This document shows positions 37,130 through 49,849 of a stretch of 64,000 bases of DNA, in pieces (positions within the stretch are counted from its first letter, which is position 1; every line of letters begins with the position of its first letter). The translations under genes were made by a program, and so were the position numbers. Source of the stretch: Taenia hydatigena (lineage: Eukaryota; Platyhelminthes; Cestoda; Cyclophyllidea; Taeniidae); the NCBI GenBank assembly GCA_036345935.2, contig JADWOT020000010.1, positions 11,405,546-11,469,545 on the forward strand, read 5' to 3'. The notes beneath the pieces were generated by a model that saw only the letters and a list, made by a program, of their open reading frames with translations, was not told where the DNA came from and did not search any database.

Positions 37130-39784
37130 CAATTCATAAGTCGAAAATCATAAAGAAAGACTGGTAAACTCGTAGTTGCTTGAGGTGGAATTCAGCAGGC
37201 GAATAACGTGAGTGTGAACCAGTGATTTCTACGTGCATCCCACCGCTGACTCACGCGCACTAATCGATCAGTCGATCAGTTGATCGATGGGAGCGTTAGT
37301 CTCAAAGTAGTCGCGTATTGGTCAAGCGGTGAAGCGATCGATACACGGCAGGACACTGACACACACAACCTCAGTTTGCAGCAGTTCATCGACAGGCGAG
37401 GCGGTGGGTGGGTGGAAGCAACTCAAATGGATGGGAATTCTCGTCTCCGTTGACGAATCACTCGTGGTGCACGTATAGTCGGCCTCACCATTGAATGTGC
37501 ATTCACGAATTGCGTCCACACAGTCGCTAAACCTGCTCAACATGCCCTGCAACAAGAGTGCTCAGGTGGCGAACTTCAATGCATTTGTAAGGCTCGTTTT
37601 GGCGACTGCAATCTCCAAATTAGACCTAGCTGAATTTGGACTTTAATTTCCTCATATTTTCTTTGTCTCTTCCTTCTCTTTCCTCCTCAACCTCCAACTC
37701 CACATCGACTAACAAGTGAACACGCACTGTTCTTCGCTTTTATCAGCGCTTTCAAGGCACCTCCACTCTCCTCTTTGATGGGGCTTAACAGTGTGCAAGA
37801 ACTCGCCGATTTCTTTTCCTATTTATACCTTAATCCCATTTACGCCACTTTTGGTACCCTCACAAGCACAAAACCGTCAGCCACTTGATAGCACTTTCGC
37901 AAGCCCACAAACGTCAGCAGGCATATTGCATTAGTGTTAGTTGCCAAGTGTTGTTGGCCTATTTGAAATGCACTGTAGCAATCCAATGCATGGCCAGACT
38001 GGAGTAGGCCAGACTTAGGCAGACTACTCCACCACCTCGTTTGTCAATCCACTTCACGAGAAAGGCATCGATAGCCAAATGAGAATTCTCCATTTAGTCT
38101 TGCATCAAGTTGGGAACAGGATGCACACATTGGGTCACTTGGCCCAATAGAGTCTACAGTGCATGGCCTAGCTTGGTGCCGATTCCGCTAATGTGTCTCA
38201 TTCATCCTATGATGCTGACTGAGCGACCAACTACGCGATCGACAAAGCTGTGACGAGGTCAATTTCCCTTTCTGATGTGCTTTGCATCGGTCTCAAGGGC
38301 TGCATGACGCAAGCTCAAAGCACTGCAGACTTGTCACGTGTAATGTGTTATAAAGAGCGTGTTTTTGGCTGTGGCTAGTCAGGGGAACAATGGTCAACTG
38401 TCAGTGGTTCAGTTTAAGTAGAGGAGGCCTGCCGAACAATCCAAAGTGACCAAGTGGAAGCGTTCGTCGACATCTGTAGTTACATTACAGTGATTCCAAC
38501 ACCTGCAGACAACAAGGGACCTAATCATCAGTTTGACAGGCAACTGACTAGGCATTCGGCCCAGCCCCTTAATAACCTTTCCAATGTCCACTCATGCGGA
38601 GCTTTTCAGACGCGCAAAGAAGCACACAGTGTGAAGGTAGATGGAGTATTGATGGGAAAGGGATGCATTTCCAACAGTTTTGTAATAGACCTAATATATA
38701 GACCGTGAGAAGGCACAAGATTGGACATAATCAATAGAGTAGGCCAATCTTGTGAATACAATGAGCTAAAATAGTGAGATGAGGCAGGAAATAGAAGAAC
38801 TGGCGCTCAACGAGGCAATGATCAGTTGAAGATATGATACATTCATTGGCAAGGTGTAGGGCAGTCCACTATGCCTTGTCTGGCCTGCGGCAAGTGGATG
38901 GTGGAAAGAGACAGAAAACGAAGGACGAGTGGAGCTCACAGAATGGGCATTGGTGAAGAATGCCGCAAAAGAAGGAAAGGAAGAAGCAATAGAAATAACT
39001 TTATCTTGATCAATTGTTAAAGTAAAACTCCAACGAGGCACAGGGTTAGTATGATATTGGCCTTCACTGAAATGGGAGTTAAGTGCATGAACTTGCAGCT
39101 GCCTGTCTGTTTTGTCAGGTTGATTGAGGAAATGGGGCATTGCAGGACGTGGTAATGCAGCAGTGTGTTGGGCGTGGAAAGAGTAGTACTGGAAGAATGA
39201 GACCCACCTACGGAAGGCACGTTGAACCAGGCCTTGAGAAGGGAGGAGGGGGCGGAATTATTCGCCTCCACCTCAGGTCCTAATGTACCAAGTAGCCCCA
39301 CATGGTTATCTTGTTTCTGCATACATGCGAGACCGAATGAAAATACTCATTTGACCTCGATATGCTTTGAGCTAGTTGCGACTGGCAAACGAAGTAGCAC
39401 TTGAGTGATAGTCTATGGCGGTGGCTATGAATCATGCGCGGTCGGCTAAAGAGACTAGCCAAGCCTGACTCACTGGGACAAGCCTTTGCTTTGGCCTCCC
39501 ACAGTGTTTGTAGCGTAGGCTAACGACAATTAGCAGACGACGCAAGTGAGATTGCAGTATGGGTATGAAAAGAGACTGGTGACTCGCCTCCACAGAATTC
39601 AATGGAATAACCATGTGTAAATCCTTGGAGAACTATACTAATCGCGTGCCCAAGCAAACCACTGGCCCTCATTAAAAGCGTAGGAGAACAGTTGCTTAGC
39701 TAGGACGAAAGGAGGAGTTGAAGGTTGAGGGGAAAGAGAAGGACAAATAGATATGAAAGAGAAGACGCTAGGCAGCGTAATACT
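37130..39784 (+). repeat. Segmental repeat B, copy 3
   Basis: Inverted partner of 9,086-11,515 and a near-identical direct partner of copy 1 over 37,700-39,784. Together with R4 it forms the second arm of the large inverted duplication. No gene is recognised. Confidence 0.8.
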
Positions 39785-39853
39785 CACTCAATTTGGAAAG
39801 TGCCAGCATTGCTGCATGCGACGCATCCAAACAGGAGGCACTACGAGTACAGC
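39785..39853 (+). pseudogene. GP50-like antigen pseudogene P3 (exon 4 scrap)
   Basis: About 70 bases equal the start of P1 (2,966-3,028) including the junction with repeat B. The match stops at about 39,853, where unrelated sequence begins. Confidence 0.6.
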
Positions 39854-41329
39854 GCTTAGTTTGAATAAATTCTCATTCCACTTATGTTGAATTTGTTGTT
39901 CAATGTCACGTCCGTAGTGTTGACGCCAGCGATGGCAACCACAACAACACCGTCACATGTTTCACAGAACACGAAAAGCAACTGCGAAGCAGAGTTGAAT
40001 GGAATGCTTAAGTTTCTCACTGCAGCTGATGATGTGAACAGAAGAGCACCGCGTGTGACAAGAAGGAAGAGGGACGAAGGTAAATTTACGTCCTTAAAAA
40101 CGTAGCCAGTCTATTTCATACAGTCTTCTTGGCTGCAATCCCCAACCCTTCTCCCACGCTGCTTGAAAGGGTGGCCACATCTCCAGCAACCATTTGAACT
40201 CATGCTCGCGTTAGTTGCACTGAGCTACTGAAGTCCCACCTCCTTCAACTTATTAACACTGATGCATGGACACTCATTCCTTGAACCAGTCTCTTCGCAC
40301 ACCCGAAGAGACTAGAAATGCAAAAATTGGCAACGCCTAAGGAGGTCTTTCGCAATCTCACACAACAGACGTGATCACGCCAATTAACCAGAGCCACGTT
40401 TAGAACTGGTAACACTGATTTTGTACCGCATGGAAGCGTACCTTTGTCCCTAACTCAGTGCAACCTCCTTTTATCAACATGCAACCAGGCAGTTGAAATT
40501 TCTGTCCGTTATTTGCAAAAGTAGTTTAGAATGAGATAGGCAGAGGGAGAAGTGAAGTAACCACTGAGGATGGTTAGCATCGCGCACCACTTTGCGAATG
40601 TCCGATAGAGACAGCCACAGCAGCGTTGGTGTCAGCAGAAGCACAGCTTTCACAAGATCTTCTTTTCATCCAAGAAATCGTTGTGATCCTTCATCAATAC
40701 CGGCATTCAAATCGACTTCAAACTAGTTTGTCGAGTGGATTGCCTCCTAGTCCAGGCTTGTGCAACTCCTTCTCAATTTTCTCATCCCTAAACTTCTCCT
40801 CATTTTGTTTGCTCAACGTTTTTACAATTACATGGCGTTGTGCTAGCAACGGTTGCGGGATCAATCGTGCCTGGTGGACGTGGATAGAGTTGCAGCACAC
40901 TTTGAAGGAGTGCTTGAGTGCTCTCAATCACCATCGGCGAACTACATAGTTTTTCCTGTAGTTTCGGCGGTGCCATTTGAGCAAAAACAGGCCGATGTTG
41001 TAAAGAGTCTGCTACAAACGGAATGCTGCCGCACAGTTGGAGAAGATGACAATCCGTCGATTGGATTGGTAAGATTGTCGTGGAACTTCAGTATGATTGA
41101 GATTGCATCTACACACCTCATTTCGTTTCGATAGGCACGGGGATCGCTAATCAAGTCGTGGTGTGTTGGCACAGGTGGTGGGTGGATGGGTAGGACAGCT
41201 GAACTCAACTACAAAGGGAGGCAAATGAATTTGTGAAATGGTGTGTCTGATACATTCCCTCCGATTCTACGAGGGACACTTAAGTCGTCTCGACCGTTCG
41301 GCTGCGGGGGGGCATTGTAGTGACCAGTG
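39854..41329. other. Intergenic stretch with repeat D copy 2 and one exon-like frame
   Basis: The part 40,140-40,390 resembles 29,990-30,250 (repeat D). The frame 40,853-41,071 (+) has a protein-like composition and ends just before a GTAAGA donor-like site, but no family is recognised and no clear partner exons were found. The rest holds nothing I can support. Confidence 0.35.
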
Positions 41330-41608
41330 TTTGCTTGACTTGAAATGCATTGGTAGCCAAATGAAAACTATGCATTTAGTCTTGCATATATTTGGAAACA
41401 AGATGTACACATTGAACCACTTGACACATTAGCGCCTGCAGCAGAGGTGGAGACTTACTTCCTCCTCCAATGCCATGGTCTAGCTTAGTGTCACTTCCAC
41501 AAATGCCCCATTCTCCCAGTGCTACTGACTTAGCGACCAACTACGCGACCGACAAAGTTGTGACGAGGTCAATTTCCTTTTCTGATGTGCGTTGCATCGG
41601 TCTCAAGC
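41330..41608 (+). repeat. Repeat B fragment (diverged copy 4)
   Basis: This stretch follows 1,258-1,500 of repeat B copy 1 in order, with more differences than between the three larger copies. It joins directly to R5. Confidence 0.6.
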
Positions 41609-44000
41609 TGCATCATGCATTAGTGTTGGACTCCCGAAATTCTTATCGTAAATGCAAAGTTGTCATCCGGATGGAAATTATTAGAGTGTTATTCAGTTTG
41701 CAGCTATAGCAACCAAGACCAGTGGCATCATCCATGCATGTTGGGGAGTGGGTGGCATTGAAGGTGGAGCATCTTTGGTGAGTCAGAAAACGTCATGCCA
41801 GCTGCTACCGCAGCGCTCCTTCGCTGCAAGTGTCATGCAATATTCATGAAGAAGGTGGAGAAATACAAGTGCCCTACTTGATAGCCACAAGCTGAGGCCG
41901 ATCCGACCCACGTGCCGTCACTCTGCAGCACTCATGAGTCCCATAGCTATTAGCCATGTTAGGCATCTCACTCATGTTGCTCCCATAGGCTCGCGCAGGA
42001 TCTCGACAAGTAACCACTATGCGTGCTTCCTTTAGGGACGCCTAAAGAAAGCCAAAATCTTCCACTTCCAAAGAGAGTCGCAGAACATAATAAGCTCTCA
42101 TGACGAAGACGAAGGCACACGGATGCTCCCGTTTCTCCGCAGATTCTTGGAAAGGCTGACAGAGAAGCATTACAAATTCCAGAAATTCGGAAGCACACAA
42201 CTAACCTGCAATGCAGATCTGACCCTAAACCACACTTGTGCCTGTTTCAGCGATACTCAGTCAAGCTCATAAGTCACTGCATGCAAGCAAGTCAGCTGGA
42301 CTAGGTGAAGCATTCAATCCTCTCCCATCACAAACAACAACTGCCTGCTTAAATAACATTGGTAGGGATGATGGCATCACGGACACAGTGGGGCGAGGAG
42401 GTGTCGATTTCAGCGCCTCCACATTCGAGCGGTTCTGACAAAGATGCAGCAACTTCGACAAGCTCGCTCATACTAGACGGCAAGGTACAAACGTCTCAAT
42501 GCCGCCTCTTCTGCCATCTTTGAAGTGGGGCGGATGGGAGAAGAGGTGAGTAGGTAGATACGTAACTAGCCATGGGGATGGGTAGACCCATGGACAGAGA
42601 AATGAACAGATTCTCCCACCACTACGCCGCCTTTCACAATAATCAGGGAACAAAGTTTAGTGGTTTGGACGAAGAGCGCTAAGCAGAGCCTAATCCACTC
42701 AAAATCGTGTCTTTTCCCATGTCCGTCCACTCCATTACAAACAATACAACATTAACAGAGTAACCGACAAAATTGCCTGACAATGCATAAAATCTAAGTA
42801 GGACGAGAAAACGGTGATCGAATTTCAAGAAGGCTTTCTCCAAGTCCGCAAAACTATAAAGCAGAGTGAAGCAGCAGCAGCAGCAGGTCTCTATGCGGAT
42901 TATAAGGTAGACTGCTGTACCACACCCTATCGACATCCATTATGCCCAAACCGATAACAACAGCTCCATGCCACTCTAAATTAAACACTGACAACTTGTC
43001 TCAATCAGGATTCGCAAAAAGTACATTCACTCACACCACAGAAACGGCTAAACACAATGGCGCAGGCAATAAACAAATCCACACCACTTGGCCTTTGCAC
43101 AGGAAAACGAAAACAAATGGCATCTTCGGTCACAAAGGCCTGATCCACTTAAAGCACAGACTATCGCTCCAAATATGCACAAACAATTGAACCACGTGGG
43201 AATTGAAAAAGCAGGATAAGACAGATGAAAAGGACAACACATCATAGTAGGGCGATACACTTCTTCATCAAGGACAAATGCACATAAATGTACACTTATG
43301 CAAACCAATAAATTGACAAGTTCCTTCCTCCACGTATCCACACTCCTCATTCATACCGACGATTACTCCCTTCTGCCTGCCACGTCATGATCGCAGGAAT
43401 CACGGCGCCACACTTTACAGTCTTCCACCTCTTTCAGCAAACACTTGCCACCAAAACTGCTCCTCAGCCGCCGTGCGGTCGAGACGATATTCATGTCCAC
43501 CACAGTCTCGGAGACAATGTAGCCGGTACACCCATTCACGAAGTCATTTGCCTCCTTTTGCAGTAGAGCTCGAAGATCCCATCCACCCACCTATCACCTC
43601 TGCCAAAAAGCTCCAACACAAAAGCATCGCCGTATCTATTGAAACAAGGTGAGATGTTGAGATACAACTCAATCATGCTGAATTTCCATGATAATCTTAC
43701 CAGTCGAATTGGTAAATTAGCACTGACTTTGAACGTGATGTAGCAGATTCTTTACTACATCGAATTGTGTTCGTTCAAATGGCATGGTGTTCACCTTCAG
43801 TTTGGCTTTGAAAGCCTGTTTAACCAAAATTCAACCGCTACTAAAACGCGCAAGGGACAAGCACTGGCACAGACAATTCACTAACTCACAGCCAATCATC
43901 TTTGACTGGACTAATTTAGCGAATCATTGGCAAGCGAATATTTAGTTAACCTGATGCGTTTTCAGTACAATATGAATGAGAGCTGTAATCTTTTTTCGTT
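41609..44000 (+). repeat. Segmental repeat R, copy 5
   Basis: The part 41,609-43,275 parallels R1. The part 43,330-44,000 parallels 16,230-17,400 of R2, including a match at 43,565-43,660. No gene is recognised. Confidence 0.65.
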
Positions 44001-44689
44001 TAATGTATATCAAAAGTCAAGCTGTTTGTTGTTAAAAAAATGATTAACAAACTGATGTCAAAGTAAGGGAGGGATAGTTTCAATGCCGAAACACAAAATA
44101 CATTCATTTTAGCGCCTCGAGATATGAATAAAGACAGAAGAAGACGTTGTGCTAAGTCTAATTGCATTTTTTCATTACATAAATGCACTTTTGCTTCATG
44201 TATTGAAGCCTGCTGTGAATAGTCAGGTGGGTGGGTCACCTTGTGTACTGCTACTAAGTCTGTGCACATCGCAACAATTCCTTCGCCTCATTTATCGTTG
44301 GATGGAGACGCTAAGCAGTGATCCCAACACTACGATGGCTGGTAATTACATTCCTTCAAATGTTACGATAAGAACGCAACAAACGCTAAATTGGATCACA
44401 GAGCCTCAGCACGTTTGACGGAGGCAGGTTAAAACATTGGTCACAATATGCATGAAAGTGCAAACTAAAGTAACCTTAGTGATCTTCTTGTTGCGTCTTG
44501 ACTACTCTTTCTCCTGACGCACTTCTCACTGCTTTAAAAAACACGTGTGTGAGTAGAATTACCGTGCTCCTTTGATTACTTTGACATACGCTGATGCCCA
44601 TGTGAACTTGAATGACCTCTGTGAGTTGCAGAATGACTGTGATGGTCTGACCATCAGAATAAATAACGCATGTGCTTAGATTTGTTAGA

Positions 44690-44965
44690 AGAGCGACTAA
44701 TTACTGCAGCGCATATTGTGGTGCAGAAGGAAAACTAACAATGACCGATAACAACATCTACATTATTTGGTCAAGTGTATATTGAGGAGTTGACGCGCTT
44801 TGCGTCCACAGTGGAGCAGCTGTGTTTGGATGCGAGGCAGATCATTCAATCACTCATTCATTCATTCTCTTTTAGTGGAAAGGCTATAATTACGGCACTT
44901 CACGAGTTGTGGGGGTTGAGTGCCTGAGTTTACCATTCATGCACAAGATGGCCACTTTAGGGAGT
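44690..44965 (+). repeat. Segmental repeat A, copy 4 (3' part)
   Basis: Parallel to 8,388-8,670 of copy 2, including the ATTC run and the following segment. It abuts the upstream module of GP50-like unit 2. Confidence 0.6.
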
Positions 44966-44969
44966 GTTG

Positions 44970-45870
44970 TGGTGTTGAATGTGTCTAGGAATTTCTTCGC
45001 TTTCCCCTGGTGTGAACGGGGACGGCAGCCAGCAATAGCACATAGTGACGAGCTGCTAGTAGTAATTGTGGAATTCATACAAAGCGAACTCTGAAGTACC
45101 AAACCTTTCCCTCCCCTACTTTAGGATCTGTCATGCGGCAAATAATTATTCAAATTCTGCCCACCCACGACATGTCATACCAATTTGCAGTGGATCGCAA
45201 AGCCTCTACACGTCTGATCGTCATCGTGATGTGCTCACACACTTGCCACGATGCTCGTCACATTGGCTTCGGTGTTCTTCCCGTTATTTCATTTCTACTT
45301 TCCCAACACTACCACCAAAGTGAACTTGTTTTAGTCACATGCGTGTGAGTAGAAATAGTCTGCTCTTTTACTCATGCTGACATAAGCTGATTCACACTTT
45401 CAGTTGGCTGGTCAGACGCCTTTGGTTACGACTCATTCATTCATTCACATATGCCTGCGCCTACGTGGACTTGAGTAGCTTTTGTGAGTTGCAGAAGCAC
45501 TGGGTTGGTGAGACCATCAGATTAATGCTTACACTGGTTTAAACATTACAAAGTGAGTACAAATACTTTGCATACAGCAATTTCTCAAGCGGTCTCTTGA
45601 AATTGATGGCTGGGGCTTCCAAACGAGGTGAAGACAAATGGAAGGCCTATTCACAGTGCTTTCGGGTGAGGAAACTCTCAACTGTCAACCGCAATTGTTA
45701 AATGTACCGCCTCTTGCTTGTGCGAGTTCACCAAGAAGAACATCCTGATGTTGCCACATGAAGTTGTGACATAATCGCCAATCACAATCATAGGCGTGCT
45801 GACATTTGTTTGCAGTGAAAAGATTAGATTACGTCATAAGAAGACGATTTTGGTCTGATTACGTTGCCTG
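44970..45870 (+). repeat. Upstream module U of GP50-like unit 2
   Basis: Matches 53,800-54,640 upstream of unit 3 in the same order and direction. It contains a frame (45,133-45,348, 71 codons) that aligns without gaps for about 70 residues to the frame at 53,938-54,189 and is open in both. The frame carries a hydrophobic stretch (GFGVLPVISFLLS). Whether it is translated is unknown. Confidence 0.55.
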
Positions 45871-46043
45871 GTCGCAAGTACCAAACTTGTAGGGCCTTAG
45901 TGCAGACCTCAAACCGACACCCACGCAATGCTGGTACAAACACGTGGGGTGATCTTCTATTTACTCCTGCGACTGCAGTCTCACCCAATCAACCAACCAC
46001 CCAACCAGCCAGCCAACCGTGGGAAGAGGTCAGTGTGAGCAGC

Positions 46044-46051
46044 ACATAAAT
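46044..46051 (+). promoter_or_regulatory. TATA-like box of GP50-like unit 2
   Basis: ACATAAAT lies 38 bases before the ATG, preceded by an ACCA/CCAA-rich stretch (about 45,985-46,020) that is shared with unit 3. Confidence 0.55.
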
Positions 46052-46088
46052 GCACACAAGGCAATTGGCTAGACAAGAAGAGTGTGCC

Positions 46089-49000
46089 ATGCTGAGATTC
46101 ACCTTCTTCCTCGTTACCTTCTTCTACTTCTCGGGTACGTATTCATCTCTCCATTACGACTCCAATTCTTGTTGAACAAGCCACCGTGTAGCATAACCCT
46201 ATGCACGCGTTGACAATTGGTTAGACTTTGTGGGAATGGGCAAGTCTTGCAACGAGAAAGGAGTTAGCGGTGCACTTTGTAATGGTTAGGTCGTGATGTC
46301 AGACTAGTGCAACTCCATGTTCAACGCATTGGTGTGCGTGGCATGGCTTCTGTGATGTGAGGCGAGTCGATGTAGCAATCGGGTAAGGGTGAAGTGGCAA
46401 CACAACTGCCATGGCTGTCTTTGCTCTCACCAATGACCAACACTTGCATAAATGTGTCCAAATAGGCGCTTAATGTGTTTTTTACTTCTGTGCAGCAGAA
46501 GCGGAGCCATTGCTGTGGGGCTCTCGCATTGAGGGAACACCCAGAGGACCATCACCACTGATGCACTTCTATCTACCCGAAGAAGCTGTAAGCATAGAAC
46601 TTTTGTACTAGCTGACACTTCGTGCCAACACGATAGTAGATGCATTCCCTTGTGCTCCCTCACGATCCAGACTCACATCGTGTTTTCCATTACCACTTGA
46701 ATTAACGTCGCCACTGCTGGGCGGAAAGCATGATGTAGTCCTGTCACAAGGGCGAGGTGTCTGCACAATGGAGGTTTAAGTGGCCTTTTCTAATTCATTG
46801 TAGGTTGTAGCAGCGGTGTCGAAAGGCTACCATTCGTCTCCAATCAACGTTACAGATGACACGTGCTATATTGATGGCAAATTGTTGGGTAGCCCTTGCC
46901 GAATGGATAGAGGTGGGTAGAAGATCGAGAAGTCTTCTTTTCATTTGTCTGCTATAATAAGAAAACCGTTGAGTGAAACCAGGAGTAGTGCATCAGAAGT
47001 TTGGTTGGTACAACGACAACAAAGTGAATTGTTTCAGGTTGACTTTGTGTGGAGGTGATAGTAGTTGGAATTGCACAATGTCCGCACGTGCACGGAGAGG
47101 CGCAAAGACTAACTCTCCCGTGACTACAGGCGAACAACATTGCGTGCAATTTTAGATAGTGCCAAGATCACCGTTGACGATGTATCCCAACTGGAGGCAA
47201 TAGAAGTACGGGATGGACAATCATTGTTTTCGACAGCAATCTTCGTACCGAAATGTGCCTTTGAGAAGCCAGCGGAAGGTGAGTGGATGCATTTGGAGAA
47301 GCATAATGGGCAGCACTATTGCCAAGTGGACGCCTTCTCGACATAAACCAATCTTCCAAACGGCATTTCGAATGGCAGATGTGCAATCTGAGCTCTTCAT
47401 TTGATTGGGTTTTGAGGGAAAGTAGAACCAGGAAGCCTAGGCCCTAAATATTCCTTCCACGCAGGTGAAGTCGACTTCAATACGTCGTTTCCACTTTCCC
47501 GATTCCGGAAGGGACAAACGCATGTGGAGGTCACATTCGCTGTTGGAGGCGCGAACAGTGAATCTTGGGTTTGTACACTGTTGATGGCAGAAATGTTCTT
47601 ACCACGTTCGCGTAGACCCACTCATCATTTGCTCATGATTTTGTGCAGTCTCTATTCTATCCTTTTCTCCTCTCCGCAATGTAGGTTTACTTTATGGTGA
47701 ACGGAATGCTTGAGTGCGCATGGCAGGGCATTACTCTTCAAGAATCTGCAGCGCCTTTCTGCCGTGAGTTTGTTGAACATTCAAGCAGGTCACTTTTTGT
47801 GTTCACGAAGTCAACTGCTTGCGCCTTCCCTTGCTCATCCAAGGTAATTTATCAAGAGATACCAAATCCAATCTGCGAACATTTGTTTTGAACTTCACGC
47901 GAAATGATACGCTTGATTATACCACATTTGAATGGGAAGGGGACAAAACGAAACTCGTTGTCACCGTTGATTGGGAGCAAGGAGGTGAGTGAGTGAGCGT
48001 CCGCGTTGATAAGTTCGGCATATTTTGTCTTTATTGTGGTGGAATATTTTGACTGATTGGGGGTTAAGTATTGTCCCGAGCACCCCAAACATTGGCAGAT
48101 CTAGACAGCACAAGTCCCTTCGAGATGACAGAAAGTGTTGCGTTGGTTTAGGTGACTCGCCGGAGATTGCGGCGTGCAATGGTAAGTGCGAACGCATGCC
48201 CTTTCCACAGCAGTGAGACAGGGCCACATGCTTTGCAGTGAAGGCCTTTCTTTGTGTTTGCAAGGGGCTCTCACATGAGTGGAGCACATTCGAGTGCCTA
48301 GGAATAATTTGTATTGGTGCAACGCTACTGCAAGCATTTCCTGGCACATTCGAGTACCTAAGAAGCAGTTCTTGGCAAACATTTTTTATCGTTTTCTTGA
48401 CACCACTTTTAGATTACCGGAGTGAAGCCGGTAAGCTGCCATTCTGGCTGCACGCCTGCCTATTTTTGGTTTCCATTATCCACGTATTGCTGCTTTTCGC
48501 AGATACGACATCTTATCGTGAGCTACAGTTGGTCCCAGCACCAGCTGGAAGTTCCGCCATAGTTTCTTTAGTTAGTGCAAGATATTCACTTCCCTGCCAC
48601 AGAACAAACCTGCTTCACCCATTTTGTTGACAAAAGTTGAACAAAATGCTGCTTTGCTGTGTAACTTTGGAAAGTACACATTAATTGGCAAAGCTCTCCA
48701 TGAAGTGCTTTTTTATGGTTTTGTCGACTCAATTTGCACCTGAATTTTGCACCTAGACACGTCAACTTCAATGGGCAGTGCGGATAACAGTGAGTGTTTC
48801 CACACATTCTCTTGCAAAATGCAACACACCTTCACCTGTCAGGATAAAGCCGCTTTGCCATGAACTTAAATACTACTTACTAAATAGTGAAGCGACGCAT
48901 AAACTTTGCTGCCCTCTTGATGCAATTAAATAGCAACGACCTCCTCTGGTAAGTCGATGCACCGATTCCCTTTTGACTAACCTAAATGCACCGATCCAGT

Positions 49001-49385
49001 CAGTCGAGTGCCACTTGACTAAGGCACCTACTCTGCCTCTTTGCATCTCACAGGTCCCACGGCGATGCTCGCTCTCTACGGTGAGACACTCGTTTGCATT
49101 GTCGAGATGCGTCGAATATGACAAGCGTTCTTTTGACCCTGCTTGCTTTTAGAGCATCGCGGGTTTCCACCCCTTCGTATCGATGGAATGCCTGTTACTA
49201 CTTATTTTTCTTTATGTATTCTTTGCATAGTTTTGAGGCACTCCAAGGCAGTACATTGGAATGCACACTTCTGTACTTCCTAAGAAGCCAAGTCTGCATT
49301 AATCTGCGATCGTAGTCATCGGCAATCTCTTCTTCCTCGCCTTTCAGCTGTCCTGACATCACTGCTGCCGCCAACACTTTTGTGA
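46089..49385 (+). pseudogene. GP50-like antigen, unit 2 (frame-shifted; possible truncated product)
   Basis: Exons: 46,089-46,134 (ATG, signal peptide MLRFTFFLVTFFYFS), 46,496-46,587, 46,804 to about 46,916, 47,130-47,278, 47,465-47,568, 47,685-47,984, 48,152-48,181, 48,413-48,430, 48,503-48,517, 48,757-48,789, 49,054-49,080, 49,348-49,385. The first five exons are open with consistent phases. Exon 6 is 300 bases against 307 in the intact paralogue. The missing seven lie near 47,820-47,845, so translation would stop at 47,889-47,891 after about 236 residues. Downstream, the original frame still reads clearly (LNFTRNDTLDYTTFEW) and the tail ends in LLPPTLL. The poly(A) signal at the place used in units 1 and 3 is mutated (AACCTT). 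It could be a pseudogene or a gene for a secreted form without a GPI anchor; an assembly error is also possible. Confidence 0.65.
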
Positions 49386-49849
49386 ATGCAACCACTTGAA
49401 GAAGCGGACTTGAAATGCGCTTGTGCGATGCTTTCAAATAAGCACGTCGCAACTTTCCTTGCCTAAATTCGTCGCCTTGTAAACATGCTAGCAGCAACCT
49501 TACTCCTTTTAAATTTAAGTTGAATTTGAAGTTAAATACCATGTTTGCAATCTTGTCGAAAATCACATTTTCGAAGCAACAGAAAGAGCATCTAGGTCTG
49601 ATATAAGGCTTCTCTTAAGCAATGAGGGAGGAATGCGGTTGCACTGGATGTTTGAGAATCGTAGTTGAACTAATTTTGTGAGTAGGAGACCACCGTGTGT
49701 CACAAGATCGTGGACGAGGAGAAGACGAGGAGGAGACAAACATTAATTTCTCACTGAAATTGGACTGGAATGGGTTCATCACCCAGTAAGCCGCATCAAA
49801 CAGAAGGAGACGAAGGTACTGAAGGAACGGTAGCTCTTTTACCACCAAA

